DNA of 64,000 bases from Roseofilum acuticapitatum BLCC-M154 (GTDB lineage: Bacteria > Cyanobacteriota > Cyanobacteriia > Cyanobacteriales > Desertifilaceae). Made by a program: the position numbers and the translations under genes. Where the stretch lies: assembly GCF_030068475.1 (NCBI RefSeq), contig NZ_JAQOSP010000101.1, positions 62,001 to 126,000 on the forward strand, read 5' to 3'. The first letter of the stretch is position 1. Each line of letters begins with the position of its first letter. Under the pieces are notes generated by a model. It ran no database searches, had not been told where the DNA came from, and worked only from the letters and a program-made list of their open reading frames with translations. This document shows, in pieces, positions 33,932 through 42,890 of this stretch.

Positions 33932-35044
33932 TTAATACGGTTCATCGGGATGGGTGTATCCCAAATGCTTCCAAGCGGCAGGTAGGGCAATTCGACCGCG
34001 AGAAGTGCGCTGTAAAAAGCCAATTTGTAATAGATAGGGTTCATAGACTTCTTCAATAGTTTGGGAATCTTCTCCTGTGGCAGCAGCGAGGGTTTCCAAA
34101 CCGACAGGGCCGCCACTAAAATTTTCGATCATGGCGCTTAAAATCAGGCGGTCTGTCCAATCTAAACCACAGGGATCGACATTATAGAGTTCTAAGGCTT
34201 GAGCAGCAATATCTTGGGAAATTTGACCGAGTTTTTTCACTTGGGCGTAGTCACGAACTCGGCGTAAAAGTCGGTTGGCAATGCGAGGGGTTCCCCGCGA
34301 TCGCCGGGCAATTTCCGTAGCTCCTTCGGCTGTGATCTCTGTACTTAAGACTTTTGCGGCTCGTTCAACAATTAAACTTAACTCGTCTAACTCGTAAAAG
34401 CGCAATCTTTGCAGCAACCCGAAGCGATCGCGCAATGGAGAAGTTAACGCCCCTACCCGCGTGGTTGCCCCCACCAGGGTAAAGGGTTTCAGGGGAATGC
34501 TACGAGTTTTGGCTGTCTTCCCTTTACCCACCGTAATATCTAAGCGGAAGTCCTCCATGGCTGGATAAAGTAACTCTTCAGCCACCCTAGAAAGCCGATG
34601 AATTTCATCCAAAAACAGGATATCTCCCGGTTGCAAACTGACTAATAAACCGACAATATCGCGGGGACGTTCTAAAGCAGGTGCAGCACTAATTTTGCAG
34701 TTTACTCCCATCTCGGAAGCTAAAATTAAAGATATAGTCGTTTTGCCTAAACCAGGCGGCCCGTAGAGTAAGAGATGATCCAAGGGTTCCTTTCTTGCTT
34801 TAGCCGCTTGAATGGCAATTTCTAACACACTTTTGAGGTCTTGTTGTCCCACATAATCGGCTAATCGATGGGGACGTAATTTTTCTTCCTGCTTGTCTGT
34901 TTCCTCCAAGCTCGCTTCTGCTTGTAAGAGAGATTCTTCCCCCTCCGGTTCTCGGTTTTTCTGCGCTTCATAGGCTTTGCGACTGGTACGCATTCGCCGT
35001 TTTTTGGGATCGGGGAAGGATGGATAGGAAGACTCAATAGCCAT
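33932..35044 (-). CDS. ruvB: Holliday junction branch-migration helicase RuvB
   Basis: 370 residues, including a 50-residue N-terminal extension common in cyanobacteria before [20 protein letters not shown]. Walker [11 protein letters not shown], Walker [21 protein letters not shown], sensor [19 protein letters not shown], then the winged-helix domain ending [20 protein letters not shown]. Works with RuvA and RuvC in recombination. Confidence 0.96.
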   Translation of the reverse strand: MAIESSYPSFPDPKKRRMRTSRKAYEAQKNREPEGEESLLQAEASLEETDKQEEKLRPHRLADYVGQQDLKSVLEIAIQAAKARKEPLDHLLLYGPPGLGKTTISLILASEMGVNCKISAAPALERPRDIVGLLVSLQPGDILFLDEIHRLSRVAEELLYPAMEDFRLDITVGKGKTAKTRSIPLKPFTLVGATTRVGALTSPLRDRFGLLQRLRFYELDELSLIVERAAKVLSTEITAEGATEIARRSRGTPRIANRLLRRVRDYAQVKKLGQISQDIAAQALELYNVDPCGLDWTDRLILSAMIENFSGGPVGLETLAAATGEDSQTIEEVYEPYLLQIGFLQRTSRGRIALPAAWKHLGYTHPDEPY

Positions 35045-35195
35045 AGTTTGGGAGTAAATGCGAAAAGACAGCAGGCAAGTGGGATTGATTAAAAATTAAA
35101 AATTAGATTTCAGATAACAAAGAGGAGAGTACAATGTTGATAGCGATCGCCTCATAAGCCATGGCGATCGCTCCTATTGATGTTGATTCAGCTTA

Positions 35196-35738
35196 ATGAT
35201 GATGTCTTATCCCTCCTTAACTGTGCCAGAAAACGTCAGCTTTGAACAGGCGATCGCCGTGACGCAAACTTTTCTTGACCTTCTGGAACAGGGAGAATTA
35301 GGCGAAGGGGTGATTCAAACTACCCTCAGTGAGTTAGTGAAAACCGAAAACGGAGCCAGGGGATTTTTTGTTACTTATTTGACCGATGAACGGACGTTGA
35401 GCGATCGCCCCACGCCCCCAGTCATAAGCGGATTACAAACCTCTCCCGAAATCGTCAGCGAACTCCTGGTGAAAAATATCGCCATGTCTACTGCCATGGC
35501 CATCACCCATACCCGCAATCAAAACCCCGACATGGCCGCTAGTTCTCAACGAGTCCAAACTCGCAGCGCCCACCTCATCCATCAACTGCAACTCCCCGAA
35601 GTCAAAGATAAGGCCAAGAGCTTACAGGAAAGCGCCCAAACCGGAACCGGAGCTTATCAAAGCTTCCTAGAGCGGTGGGGATACGATGCAGAGCAAAAAC
35701 AAGCCATTCAAACCGCCCTAGGAGAGTGCTTGAATTAA
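35196..35738 (+). CDS. Conserved hypothetical cyanobacterial protein
   Basis: 180 residues, no signal peptide or membrane segment, mostly helical: FEQAIAVTQTFLDLLEQGEL, TTLSELVKTENGARGFFVTY, then STAMAITHTRNQNPDMAASS and SFLERWGYDAEQKQAIQTAL. I recall similar proteins in other cyanobacteria but no function. Start could be any of three adjacent Met codons (35196-35202). Confidence 0.65.
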   Translation: MMMSYPSLTVPENVSFEQAIAVTQTFLDLLEQGELGEGVIQTTLSELVKTENGARGFFVTYLTDERTLSDRPTPPVISGLQTSPEIVSELLVKNIAMSTAMAITHTRNQNPDMAASSQRVQTRSAHLIHQLQLPEVKDKAKSLQESAQTGTGAYQSFLERWGYDAEQKQAIQTALGECLN

Positions 35739-35768
35739 GCAGACCCACTCCAGTATCAATCCTTGAGG

Positions 35769-35789
35769 GAGTGCGGGCATCTTGCCCGC
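35769..35789. repeat. REP-like palindromic repeat copy
   Basis: GAGTGCGGGCATCTTGCCCG: same layout as GAGTGCGAGCATCTTGCTCG at 27414, 22970 and 50243, with compensating A-to-G and T-to-C changes in the two arms. The paired change suggests the stem is maintained. It lies between convergent genes and may end their transcripts. Confidence 0.6.
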
Positions 35790-35812
35790 TTCTCTTTTCC
35801 AATTAACCGAAC

Positions 35813-37060
35813 TTAATTCACTTCTGGAGTGCGTCCCATTAAACCCGTCATCAATCTCAAGGAAAGAGTGCGACCGATAGCAAACTTCTGTAAGAAGAGT
35901 AACCCTAACCGGCGTATCCAGACCACAGGCAACCAGTCCGTCGAAAATGTCCGGTCTAAGAAATCCGTAAACCCTAAAATCATCCAATTTTCAGGTTTTC
36001 GCCACTGTTGATAGGGTTTGAGGTTCTTTAATTGGCCAATATCTTGATGCTGACGATGGCAAGCTTGAATCACTTCTGCCAAAGCAGCAGCATCGCGAAT
36101 CCCTAAATTGAGGCCTTGTCCTCCCACAGGATGGCAACAATGGGCCGCATCTCCAGCCAAAGCCAGACGATGGTCAACATAGCGATCGCACTGCATCAAT
36201 TGTACCGGAAACACAAACCGGGGCCCCGCCAACTCTAACCGTCCCAAAATACCCGCCGTTCGATATTCCAAGCGACGCAAAAACTCCGCCTCATCCAACT
36301 TTTGCAAAGCTTGTGCCTGTTCATGGGGAGCCGTCCAAACCACCTGTACCCGATTACCCGGTAAGGGCAAAACCCCCATCGGGCCGGTATACCAAAACCG
36401 TTCAAACGCCACATTATTGTGGGGTTTCTCTGTTTTAATCGTGGTTGCCACACAAGATTGCCAATAGCGCCATCCTTGGGTCGAAATTGCAGCCGCTTGG
36501 CGAATGGCAGATTTAGAGCCATCCGTCGCCACCACTAAGCGACTCTCAATCACAATCGGTTCTGGATGTTCGGCTGAATTCACCCAAACCTGGGCAAAAT
36601 CCTCAAAATACCTCACCTCTTGCACTTGTGCGGGACACACCCATTCAATCTGAGGAGATTGATTGATCTGCCGTTGTAGGGCGGTTAAAATCACCCCATG
36701 TTCTCCCACATAGCCGAGATGGTCTGTACCTAAATCTTCTGGAGTTAAATCCACTACCCATTGATTGGCATCAGAGATCTGAATATGGTCAAATGTGACG
36801 ATTTGAGGCAGAATTTCTTGCCAAACTCCTAATCGATCAAAAATCTTCCCAGAGAGCAAGGTCAGGGCATAGGCTTGGCGCTTAGACGCTGCTTGATCTT
36901 GGGGTTGAGCCTCAATCAAGGCAATGCTCAAGCCAGAGTCTTTTAAGGCACAAGCTAAAGTTGCTCCTACAATTCCGGCTCCCACAATGGCGATATCGGT
37001 TTTGTAGGTGGGGTGAGGGTGGATAGGGGGTGGCGCTGTCAGAGGTACAGCAGTAAGCAT
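35813..37060 (-). CDS. UbiH/Coq6-family FAD-dependent hydroxylase
   Basis: 415 residues. FAD-binding GxGxxG in DIAIVGAGIVGATLACALKD, the DG motif VVATDGSKSAIRQAA and the second FAD motif LALAGDAAHCCHPVGGQGLN are all in place. The family hydroxylates quinone-precursor rings; in cyanobacteria such genes are usually annotated as FAD-dependent hydroxylase, with a possible role in plastoquinone or other isoprenoid-quinone chemistry. Exact substrate unknown. Confidence 0.85.
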   Translation of the reverse strand: MLTAVPLTAPPPIHPHPTYKTDIAIVGAGIVGATLACALKDSGLSIALIEAQPQDQAASKRQAYALTLLSGKIFDRLGVWQEILPQIVTFDHIQISDANQWVVDLTPEDLGTDHLGYVGEHGVILTALQRQINQSPQIEWVCPAQVQEVRYFEDFAQVWVNSAEHPEPIVIESRLVVATDGSKSAIRQAAAISTQGWRYWQSCVATTIKTEKPHNNVAFERFWYTGPMGVLPLPGNRVQVVWTAPHEQAQALQKLDEAEFLRRLEYRTAGILGRLELAGPRFVFPVQLMQCDRYVDHRLALAGDAAHCCHPVGGQGLNLGIRDAAALAEVIQACHRQHQDIGQLKNLKPYQQWRKPENWMILGFTDFLDRTFSTDWLPVVWIRRLGLLFLQKFAIGRTLSLRLMTGLMGRTPEVN

Positions 37061-37156
37061 AAGTCAGGTGAGCTTGACATTCAAAAGAGGTTTTCTTCTC
37101 GTTATTGTGACGCGAAGATCGCTTCTGAGCAAGGTCGCGAGCCGACTCCCCATGGC

Positions 37157-37417
37157 CTAGCTATATTTCTCTAACAGTTTCTCCAGTTGGGCAACGGTTC
37201 CCCTAGGAGAGAAACGGGGTAAGCGCTGAGGGGGAGTGCCATCGACCACTAAAACCGGTATTTCATATTCATAGGCCTGCCACCAAGTATCATCAGTGGT
37301 GATATCCCGAACTTCTAACTCGAAGGAAATCTTCTGGACTTGTTCGAGCTTCTCCTGTAATCCCTCACAGAGATGGCATCCGGGTTTACTGTATAAGATT
37401 AAGTACATCATCGGCAA
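37157..37417 (-). CDS. Glutaredoxin-like protein
   Basis: 86 residues with the redox motif YSKPGCHLCEGLQEKLEQV (CxxC = CHLC), then EVRDITTDDTWWQAYEYEIP and the cis-Pro strand VPVLVV-type sequence EIPVLVVDG. It belongs to the short glutaredoxin-family (DUF836-like) proteins. Likely cytoplasmic thiol exchange; it is divergent from cysH, a reductase that needs a thioredoxin or glutaredoxin partner. Confidence 0.82.
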   Translation of the reverse strand: MPMMYLILYSKPGCHLCEGLQEKLEQVQKISFELEVRDITTDDTWWQAYEYEIPVLVVDGTPPQRLPRFSPRGTVAQLEKLLEKYS

Positions 37418-37549
37418 TTTGACAAGCCATTACTCTGTGATTATCTCACTTGACGTTCTTTTTCCCCAGCATAAATCAAATAATATATGGGCACAATCTT
37501 AAGGTAAACTAAAGGATGGAGGTCACACCATAAAGGGTATTCAGTGTTC

Positions 37550-38287
37550 ATGACCAATCTGACCGCAACTTTAGGCCAAGTTCACACTAACCTCGACTTA
37601 CAGGAACTTAATCGCCGATTCAGTCATACCCATCCCTTACATATCATTGGTTGGTGCTTGCAGAACTTTCCCACGGGTTTAGTGCAAGCAAGCATTTTTA
37701 ATGTCGATGATATGGTAATTACAGATATGCTGTATCGCTATCTGTGTCCCAAGCAGAAAATTCCCATACTGTTTGTCGATACGTTGTATCATTTTCCCGA
37801 AACTCTAGCGTTTCTCTCGGAGGCAAGCGCCTTCTATGATTTAGATCTAAAAGTATATAAAATGGAGACTCTGGGTACGCGCAAAGCGTTTGAAAAGTCT
37901 TACGGTCGAGAATTATGGGAAAGTGATTCAGAACAATTTGCTACGCTTACCCGTCGAGAACCTCTAGAACGTGGACTTAAGGAGTTAGAGGCGATCGCCT
38001 ACCTGACGGGAAGACGGCGCGATCAAATGAGTAGTCATCATCAAATCGAGATCCTGGAACTCGATTCTATGGGACGCTTGAAAATCAATCCTCTCGCCTA
38101 TTGGCGAGGGAGAGAAACTTGGGCTTATGTGTATGAACATGAAGTGGCGTACAACCCCCTCCATGACCAAGGGTATCCTTACATTAGCGATCAGCCCACC
38201 ACATCCTTAATTCCCAAACCTGTAGAAGATGAATCCCTTAAACGATGGAGAGGTAGCCATAAAACCGAATGTGGGATTCGGTTTTAA
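37550..38287 (+). CDS. cysH: Phosphoadenylyl-sulfate (PAPS) reductase
   Basis: 245 residues from ATG 37550 (a GTG at 37544 is possible). PILFVDTLYHFPETLAF, the KSYGRELWESD segment, TGRRRDQMSSHHQIEILELD and KINPLAYWRGRETWAYVYEH are family features. The catalytic Cys is in the C-terminal KTECGIRF. The CC...CxxC cluster cysteines of APS reductases are absent, which indicates the PAPS-dependent type. Reduces PAPS to sulfite with thioredoxin. Confidence 0.92.
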   Translation: MTNLTATLGQVHTNLDLQELNRRFSHTHPLHIIGWCLQNFPTGLVQASIFNVDDMVITDMLYRYLCPKQKIPILFVDTLYHFPETLAFLSEASAFYDLDLKVYKMETLGTRKAFEKSYGRELWESDSEQFATLTRREPLERGLKELEAIAYLTGRRRDQMSSHHQIEILELDSMGRLKINPLAYWRGRETWAYVYEHEVAYNPLHDQGYPYISDQPTTSLIPKPVEDESLKRWRGSHKTECGIRF

Positions 38288-38338
38288 TCAGCTCTATTCT
38301 CTAGGATTGGCGATCGCCCTTAACTATTCCCTTCACCA

Positions 38339-38962
38339 TTAGGGAGCCGTGGCGATCGCCGAATTTGCCATCTCTATCACTTGTTCCTTATCTGCGGCCT
38401 TCAAGCCTACACTGTAGTGCCCTCCGCTCTGTTCCCACATCACCATAGCATCGGAACAATTAGCCCCACAGACAGCCGGAACAAAATAGCCCGCAATCCC
38501 TTCAGCCAGGGTAACGGACTCTCCCCCTTCTGGAGGAGTTAAGGGCCCGGTTTGACCGGAAACTTCTCCCCAACGGCAAGCATTTCCCCCATTACAATCG
38601 GGACTAAATCCGAGTAGCACTTGATATTCAGAACCCGAAACCTCTGTAGTAATTGCATAAACCTGGGGTTGCTCTTTCTCTTCCGGTAGCACACTGGGCA
38701 AAAGTACTGGTAGCTGAGTCTGGCTCTGCAACTCGGATAAAATCGGCGCAAATACAGTATGGGGTAATTTGGCCTCAGCCGTCACAACCGGGGGCGTTTC
38801 TCCACCCGATGGCTCCTCCGTCGTTGACATTGGACTAGAAGAAGCGGTTGGCGATTCAGAAGAGGCAGAAGAACGGACAACCGGGGCTTCTTGACATGCA
38901 CCCAGGGTGATGACCAGCAAAAGAGCCATCAGGTTTATAGGGGCCAACCATAGTTTATTCAT
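38339..38962 (-). CDS. Lipoprotein of unknown function
   Basis: 207 residues. Lipobox LGAC after a hydrophobic N-terminus (LAPINLMALLLVITLGAC), then a Ser/Thr/Pro-rich linker (VRSSASSESPTASSSPMSTT) and a compact domain from about residue 70 with four cysteines (CNGGNACRW; VCGANC). Expected to be lipid-anchored in the periplasm. The domain resembles other cyanobacterial exported proteins, but I cannot name it. Confidence 0.7.
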   Translation of the reverse strand: MNKLWLAPINLMALLLVITLGACQEAPVVRSSASSESPTASSSPMSTTEEPSGGETPPVVTAEAKLPHTVFAPILSELQSQTQLPVLLPSVLPEEKEQPQVYAITTEVSGSEYQVLLGFSPDCNGGNACRWGEVSGQTGPLTPPEGGESVTLAEGIAGYFVPAVCGANCSDAMVMWEQSGGHYSVGLKAADKEQVIEMANSAIATAP

Positions 38963-38982
38963 AGGAAAGATCAGGATAGACG

Positions 38983-40065
38983 CTATAGAACTCTGTAATA
39001 CTCTTCGGCGATCGCCGCAATCAGTCCGGCACGATCTAAACCATTAATAATCCGCCGAGCGCTATAAAAATCCCTGGTTGCTCCCGCAATAAAATGGCCC
39101 AAGCGATATCCCGTAAACGTGCCATCGCGCATCCCTATCACCAGAATTTTAGCGGCGATTTCCCAATCTTGGGCCAAAGTCGGACTGCCCACCAAATCAA
39201 TCCCTAACCGTTTTGACCAGTCCGTATAATTACGCCGTCCCGTAATTTGCACAAATCCCCGACCCTTATACCGAGGCCCATCTCCATACTGAGTATTACC
39301 CAAATCTGAGCGATACTCATAAGCCCAACCACTCGCAAACTCTTCCATCCATTGACCTAAGCGGGATTCATGCTCTGCCGTGGCCAAAATATAAGCAATT
39401 TGCCCCTTATCTGTCACATTAGCTGCTTCAGCCGCCCGGACAATCAAGGGAATCGAATCCCAAGCATAGGAGCGGACATCGGGATAAGGAATCGAGTAAA
39501 TCACCTTATCGAGATCGATAGACAGTACCAAATTGCCATAGGGTAAATAGGTTTCTACCTCTTGACCTGCCAACATTGACCAAGTTCTTTGCCCGGCTAC
39601 CCCATCGGACACTAAATTATTAGCCTTCTGGAATTGTTTCAGAGCAGATTCCGTATTATTACCAAATTGCCCATCCACCGGAGAATTGGCCGGTAACATC
39701 TTGGCCTTTTTCAGCAAATCTTGCAGAATTTTCACCTCATCCTGCAAATCGGTAAAGGTAATGCCATCTCCCTTGCGTAAGACGGGATAGCGCAGTTTTT
39801 TCGGGGCCGTTGCCGTTGATGGCCCTGCCGACTCTAAAGCCGCCCAGGTATTGGGCCCGACGAAGCCATCAGCCCTTAAGCCTTTCTTAGCTTGGAATGC
39901 TTTGACTGCTTGTTCTGTCCCTGAACCAAAAAGACCATCAATCGGATCGGTGGGTTTGAGTACCCCCGCTTTCTGGAGTAAGCTTTGCAGGTATTTGACC
40001 GGTTCTTTCAGGTCGGGGTAATAGATGCCGTCACCTTTTTGTAAAATAGGCTTGTTGCTGGCCAT
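38983..40065 (-). CDS. Peptidoglycan-binding, GH19-like cell-wall hydrolase
   Basis: 360 residues: two PG_binding_1 repeats (PVKYLQSLLQKAGVLKPTDP ... GTEQAVKAFQAKKGLRADG and EVKILQDLLKKAKML ... TESALKQFQKANNLVSDGVA) followed from about residue 200 by a chitinase-class-I/lysozyme-like domain with the catalytic Glu in ILATAEHESRLGQWMEEF and YKGRGFVQITGRRNYTDWSK. No signal peptide is visible, which is unusual for a wall enzyme and may mean non-classical export. Confidence 0.85.
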   Translation of the reverse strand: MASNKPILQKGDGIYYPDLKEPVKYLQSLLQKAGVLKPTDPIDGLFGSGTEQAVKAFQAKKGLRADGFVGPNTWAALESAGPSTATAPKKLRYPVLRKGDGITFTDLQDEVKILQDLLKKAKMLPANSPVDGQFGNNTESALKQFQKANNLVSDGVAGQRTWSMLAGQEVETYLPYGNLVLSIDLDKVIYSIPYPDVRSYAWDSIPLIVRAAEAANVTDKGQIAYILATAEHESRLGQWMEEFASGWAYEYRSDLGNTQYGDGPRYKGRGFVQITGRRNYTDWSKRLGIDLVGSPTLAQDWEIAAKILVIGMRDGTFTGYRLGHFIAGATRDFYSARRIINGLDRAGLIAAIAEEYYRVL

Positions 40066-40294
40066 AATTCAGTTTGGGTTGGGTGTAATTGTGATCATCC
40101 TTCAAAAATATCAGGATTCTAATTCAATTAGAAATTAAAAATTAAAAATTAAAAATTAAACTGGGGTGGGGTTGAGAAAGGGTAAGATGACTCAGTAAGC
40201 ATGAGTCGCATCACAGGAGGTCGTTGTACCCGGTTCTTGACAAGAATGGAAATTGCTATACTGCCCTATAATCACGCGATTACTCTCTCGAACG

Positions 40295-40585
40295 ATGAAC
40301 AAAGAAGAGGTACTGGCCACGTTAGCCAGTCACCAAGAACAACTCGAAACCCTGGGAGTCAAGTCTCTCAAGTTGTTTGGCTCAGTTGCTAGAGATGAAG
40401 CTGGGCCGGATAGCGATATTGATTTTCTCGTAGAGTTCACTGAGTCTGGCGGGTTGTTTCAGTTATTTGCAGTACAACACTATTTAGAAGATCTGTTCGG
40501 TTGTGCGATAGACTTGGGCACAGAAGATTCCTTGAGAGAGCATTTACGGGAACCCGTTCTTAAGGAGGTGATTCGTGCCTTCTAG
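40295..40585 (+). CDS. mntA: MntA-type nucleotidyltransferase antitoxin
   Basis: 96 residues from ATG 40295. The minimal nucleotidyltransferase motif is LKLFGSVARDEAGPDSDIDF (GS-x10-DxD), as in MntA proteins that AMPylate their HEPN partner. Overlaps the next gene by 11 nt. Upstream 40066-40294 holds a repeated AAATTAA run (40128-40158) but no gene. Confidence 0.88.
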   Translation: MNKEEVLATLASHQEQLETLGVKSLKLFGSVARDEAGPDSDIDFLVEFTESGGLFQLFAVQHYLEDLFGCAIDLGTEDSLREHLREPVLKEVIRAF

Positions 40586-40934
40586 AGCCTGGGATCTACG
40601 GATACAAGATATTTTAGAGGCGATCGCCTGCATTCAACAAGCTACTGCGGGCATGAGTTACGAGGAGTTTGAAGATCTCGAAAGACTCACTTTACATGGT
40701 ATCCTTTACAACTTTATGATTGTTGGCGAGGCTGCTGTTAATGTCCCGGACTCCATTCAATCTCGCTATCCTCAAATTCCTTGGCGATCAATGCGTGATA
40801 TGAGAAATGTGATGGTTCATGAATACTTTCAAGTGAATCTTGACCGGATGTGGATCACCATTGATGAAGACTTACCTTCTGTGGTTCCCCTGCTAGAGGA
40901 GCTATTGCAGCAAGAGAGGGGAGAACAAGGATAA
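40575..40934 (+). CDS. hepT: HepT-type HEPN ribonuclease toxin (DUF86)
   Basis: 119 residues, GTG start at 40575. The HEPN active motif is in RDMRNVMVHEYFQVNLDRMW: R-N-x-x-x-H followed by E-Y, the Tyr being the residue AMPylated by MntA in studied systems. So both toxin and antitoxin sites look intact. Forms a two-gene module with mntA. Confidence 0.88.
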   Translation: MPSRAWDLRIQDILEAIACIQQATAGMSYEEFEDLERLTLHGILYNFMIVGEAAVNVPDSIQSRYPQIPWRSMRDMRNVMVHEYFQVNLDRMWITIDEDLPSVVPLLEELLQQERGEQG

Positions 40935-41085
40935 GGTGTTTACTGGCCTAGATCCAGAGAAATTGGCGATCATGGGCGCGACTGATCCCAGTTTCTAAGT
41001 GGCTTTTACAAGAGAAGTAGTTTACCCATTACCGCCCGTAGCGCGATGTGTCACCATAGAAAGAGTTTAAACTCTGCCTTTCCCT

Positions 41086-42831
41086 ATGGCTCAATCGAAT
41101 TTACAGAAACTCGTATCTTACCTGCGCCCCCATTGGAAACCAGCCAGTTTAGGTATTTTTGCCCTCTTAATTGTGAATGGTTTGGGGGTTTATCTACCTC
41201 TACTGATTCGGGATGGGGTGAATAATCTCCAAGTGACCTTCAGCGTGCAGACGGTGGTGGCTACGGTGCTGTGGTTGTTGCTGTTAGCCTCGATTATGTG
41301 GGGAATTCGCATGGCTTCGCGGATTTTGTTGTTTGGGGTGGGCCGTCAGGTGGAGTTTGACCTCAAACAGGCGATCTTCGGGCATTTTTTGCGCCTAGAT
41401 TCGGGGTATTTTGCGACGCATACGGTGGGGGACTTGATTAACCGGGCGACCTCGGATGTGGACAGTATTCGCCGTCTGTTGGGGTTTGCGGTGTTGAGTT
41501 TGGCGAATACACTGTTTGCTTATGTGCTGACGCTGCCGGTGATGCTATCGATTCATTTGCGGTTGAGTGTGTTGGCGATCGCCGTTTATCCCTTAATGTT
41601 ATTCGCCGTCCAGATTTTCAGCAACCGATTGCGCCAGGAACAGCAGGATGTTCAGGAAGAACTTTCTCGCGTCAGCGATTTAATTCAAGAAGACATGAGT
41701 GGCATTTCTTTAATCAAGATCTATGCCCAAGAAGACAATGAACGGCAAGCCTTTCGCCAATTTAATCAGAAATTACTTGATGCCAACCTCAAGTTAGCCC
41801 AAACCCGTAATTTTCTCTTTCCCTTAGTTGAAGCGCTTGCCTCCTTAAGTTTGCTGGTGATTCTCTGGATGGGAACTCAAGAAATTGCCAGAGGTACGAT
41901 TACCATTGGGGACTTTTTAGCCTTACTGCTTTATGTGGAGCGCCTCGTATTTCCCACTGCTTTACTGGGCTTTACAATCAGTGCCTATCAGCGCGGAGAA
42001 GTGAGCATTAACCGCATCGAAGAAATTCTCAAGGTACAACCTAAAATTCAAGCAAATGCCCAAGCTTTAGATTTAAAAATTTCTCCTAAAGGTCAACTGG
42101 TTGCTCGTCATCTCAGCTATACCTATCCAGAGAGTTCTACCCCTGCTCTGAATAATATTAATTTTACCATTCATTCCGGTGAAACGATTGCCATTGTCGG
42201 CCCTATTGGTTCCGGGAAATCGACCTTAGCTAAAGCGCTACCGCGCCTATTGCCGATTCCTCCAGGGCGAGTTTTTCTGGACAATTATGATATTACAAAA
42301 CTGAATTTAGCTGATTTGCGCGGGGCGATCGCCTTTGTTCCTCAAGATAGTTTCTTGTTCAGTACGACGATTAAAAATAATATTCGCTATGGCGATCCTT
42401 TGGCGGAACAGCCCAAGGTGGAAGGAGCAGCAACTTTAGCTCAAATTCATCCAGAGATCCTAAATTTTCCCCAATATTATGATACTATTGTGGGGGAGCG
42501 GGGGATTACTCTATCGGGAGGACAACGGCAGCGTTCTGCCCTAGCTCGCGCTTTGCTTGTTGATGCCCCGGTTTTGATTTTGGATGATTGTTTATCGAGT
42601 GTAGATAATCAAACAGCTACGGGAATTTTAAAGAATTTGTCTACAGGTACGCGCAAAAAAACGGTGTTGTTTATTTCTCATCAACTTTCAGCCGCAGCCA
42701 CTGCCGATCGCATCTTGGTGATGGAACGGGGGAGGATTGTGCAAATGGGACACCATCGGGAATTGATCGAGCAAGAGGGACTGTATAAAAGCCTTTGGAA
42801 TAAGCAACAATTTGAGGAATTACTGAAATAG
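41086..42831 (+). CDS. ABC transporter, fused permease and ATPase (MsbA/MdlB-like)
   Basis: 581 residues. Six-span type I exporter domain (about 1-310, e.g. PASLGIFALLIVNGLGVYLP, GDLINRATSDVDSIRRLLGF) and an ATPase domain with Walker A AIVGPIGSGKSTLAKALPRL, signature TLSGGQRQRSALARALL and Walker B VLILDDCLSSVD. It would work as a homo- or heterodimer; no second half-transporter is adjacent. Substrate cannot be told from sequence. Confidence 0.9.
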   Translation: MAQSNLQKLVSYLRPHWKPASLGIFALLIVNGLGVYLPLLIRDGVNNLQVTFSVQTVVATVLWLLLLASIMWGIRMASRILLFGVGRQVEFDLKQAIFGHFLRLDSGYFATHTVGDLINRATSDVDSIRRLLGFAVLSLANTLFAYVLTLPVMLSIHLRLSVLAIAVYPLMLFAVQIFSNRLRQEQQDVQEELSRVSDLIQEDMSGISLIKIYAQEDNERQAFRQFNQKLLDANLKLAQTRNFLFPLVEALASLSLLVILWMGTQEIARGTITIGDFLALLLYVERLVFPTALLGFTISAYQRGEVSINRIEEILKVQPKIQANAQALDLKISPKGQLVARHLSYTYPESSTPALNNINFTIHSGETIAIVGPIGSGKSTLAKALPRLLPIPPGRVFLDNYDITKLNLADLRGAIAFVPQDSFLFSTTIKNNIRYGDPLAEQPKVEGAATLAQIHPEILNFPQYYDTIVGERGITLSGGQRQRSALARALLVDAPVLILDDCLSSVDNQTATGILKNLSTGTRKKTVLFISHQLSAAATADRILVMERGRIVQMGHHRELIEQEGLYKSLWNKQQFEELLK

Positions 42832-42890
42832 CTTAGAAAACAGTCAGTTGTAAAGTTATCCTCGGAATCTCTTTCGTTTCTTAGAGTGTC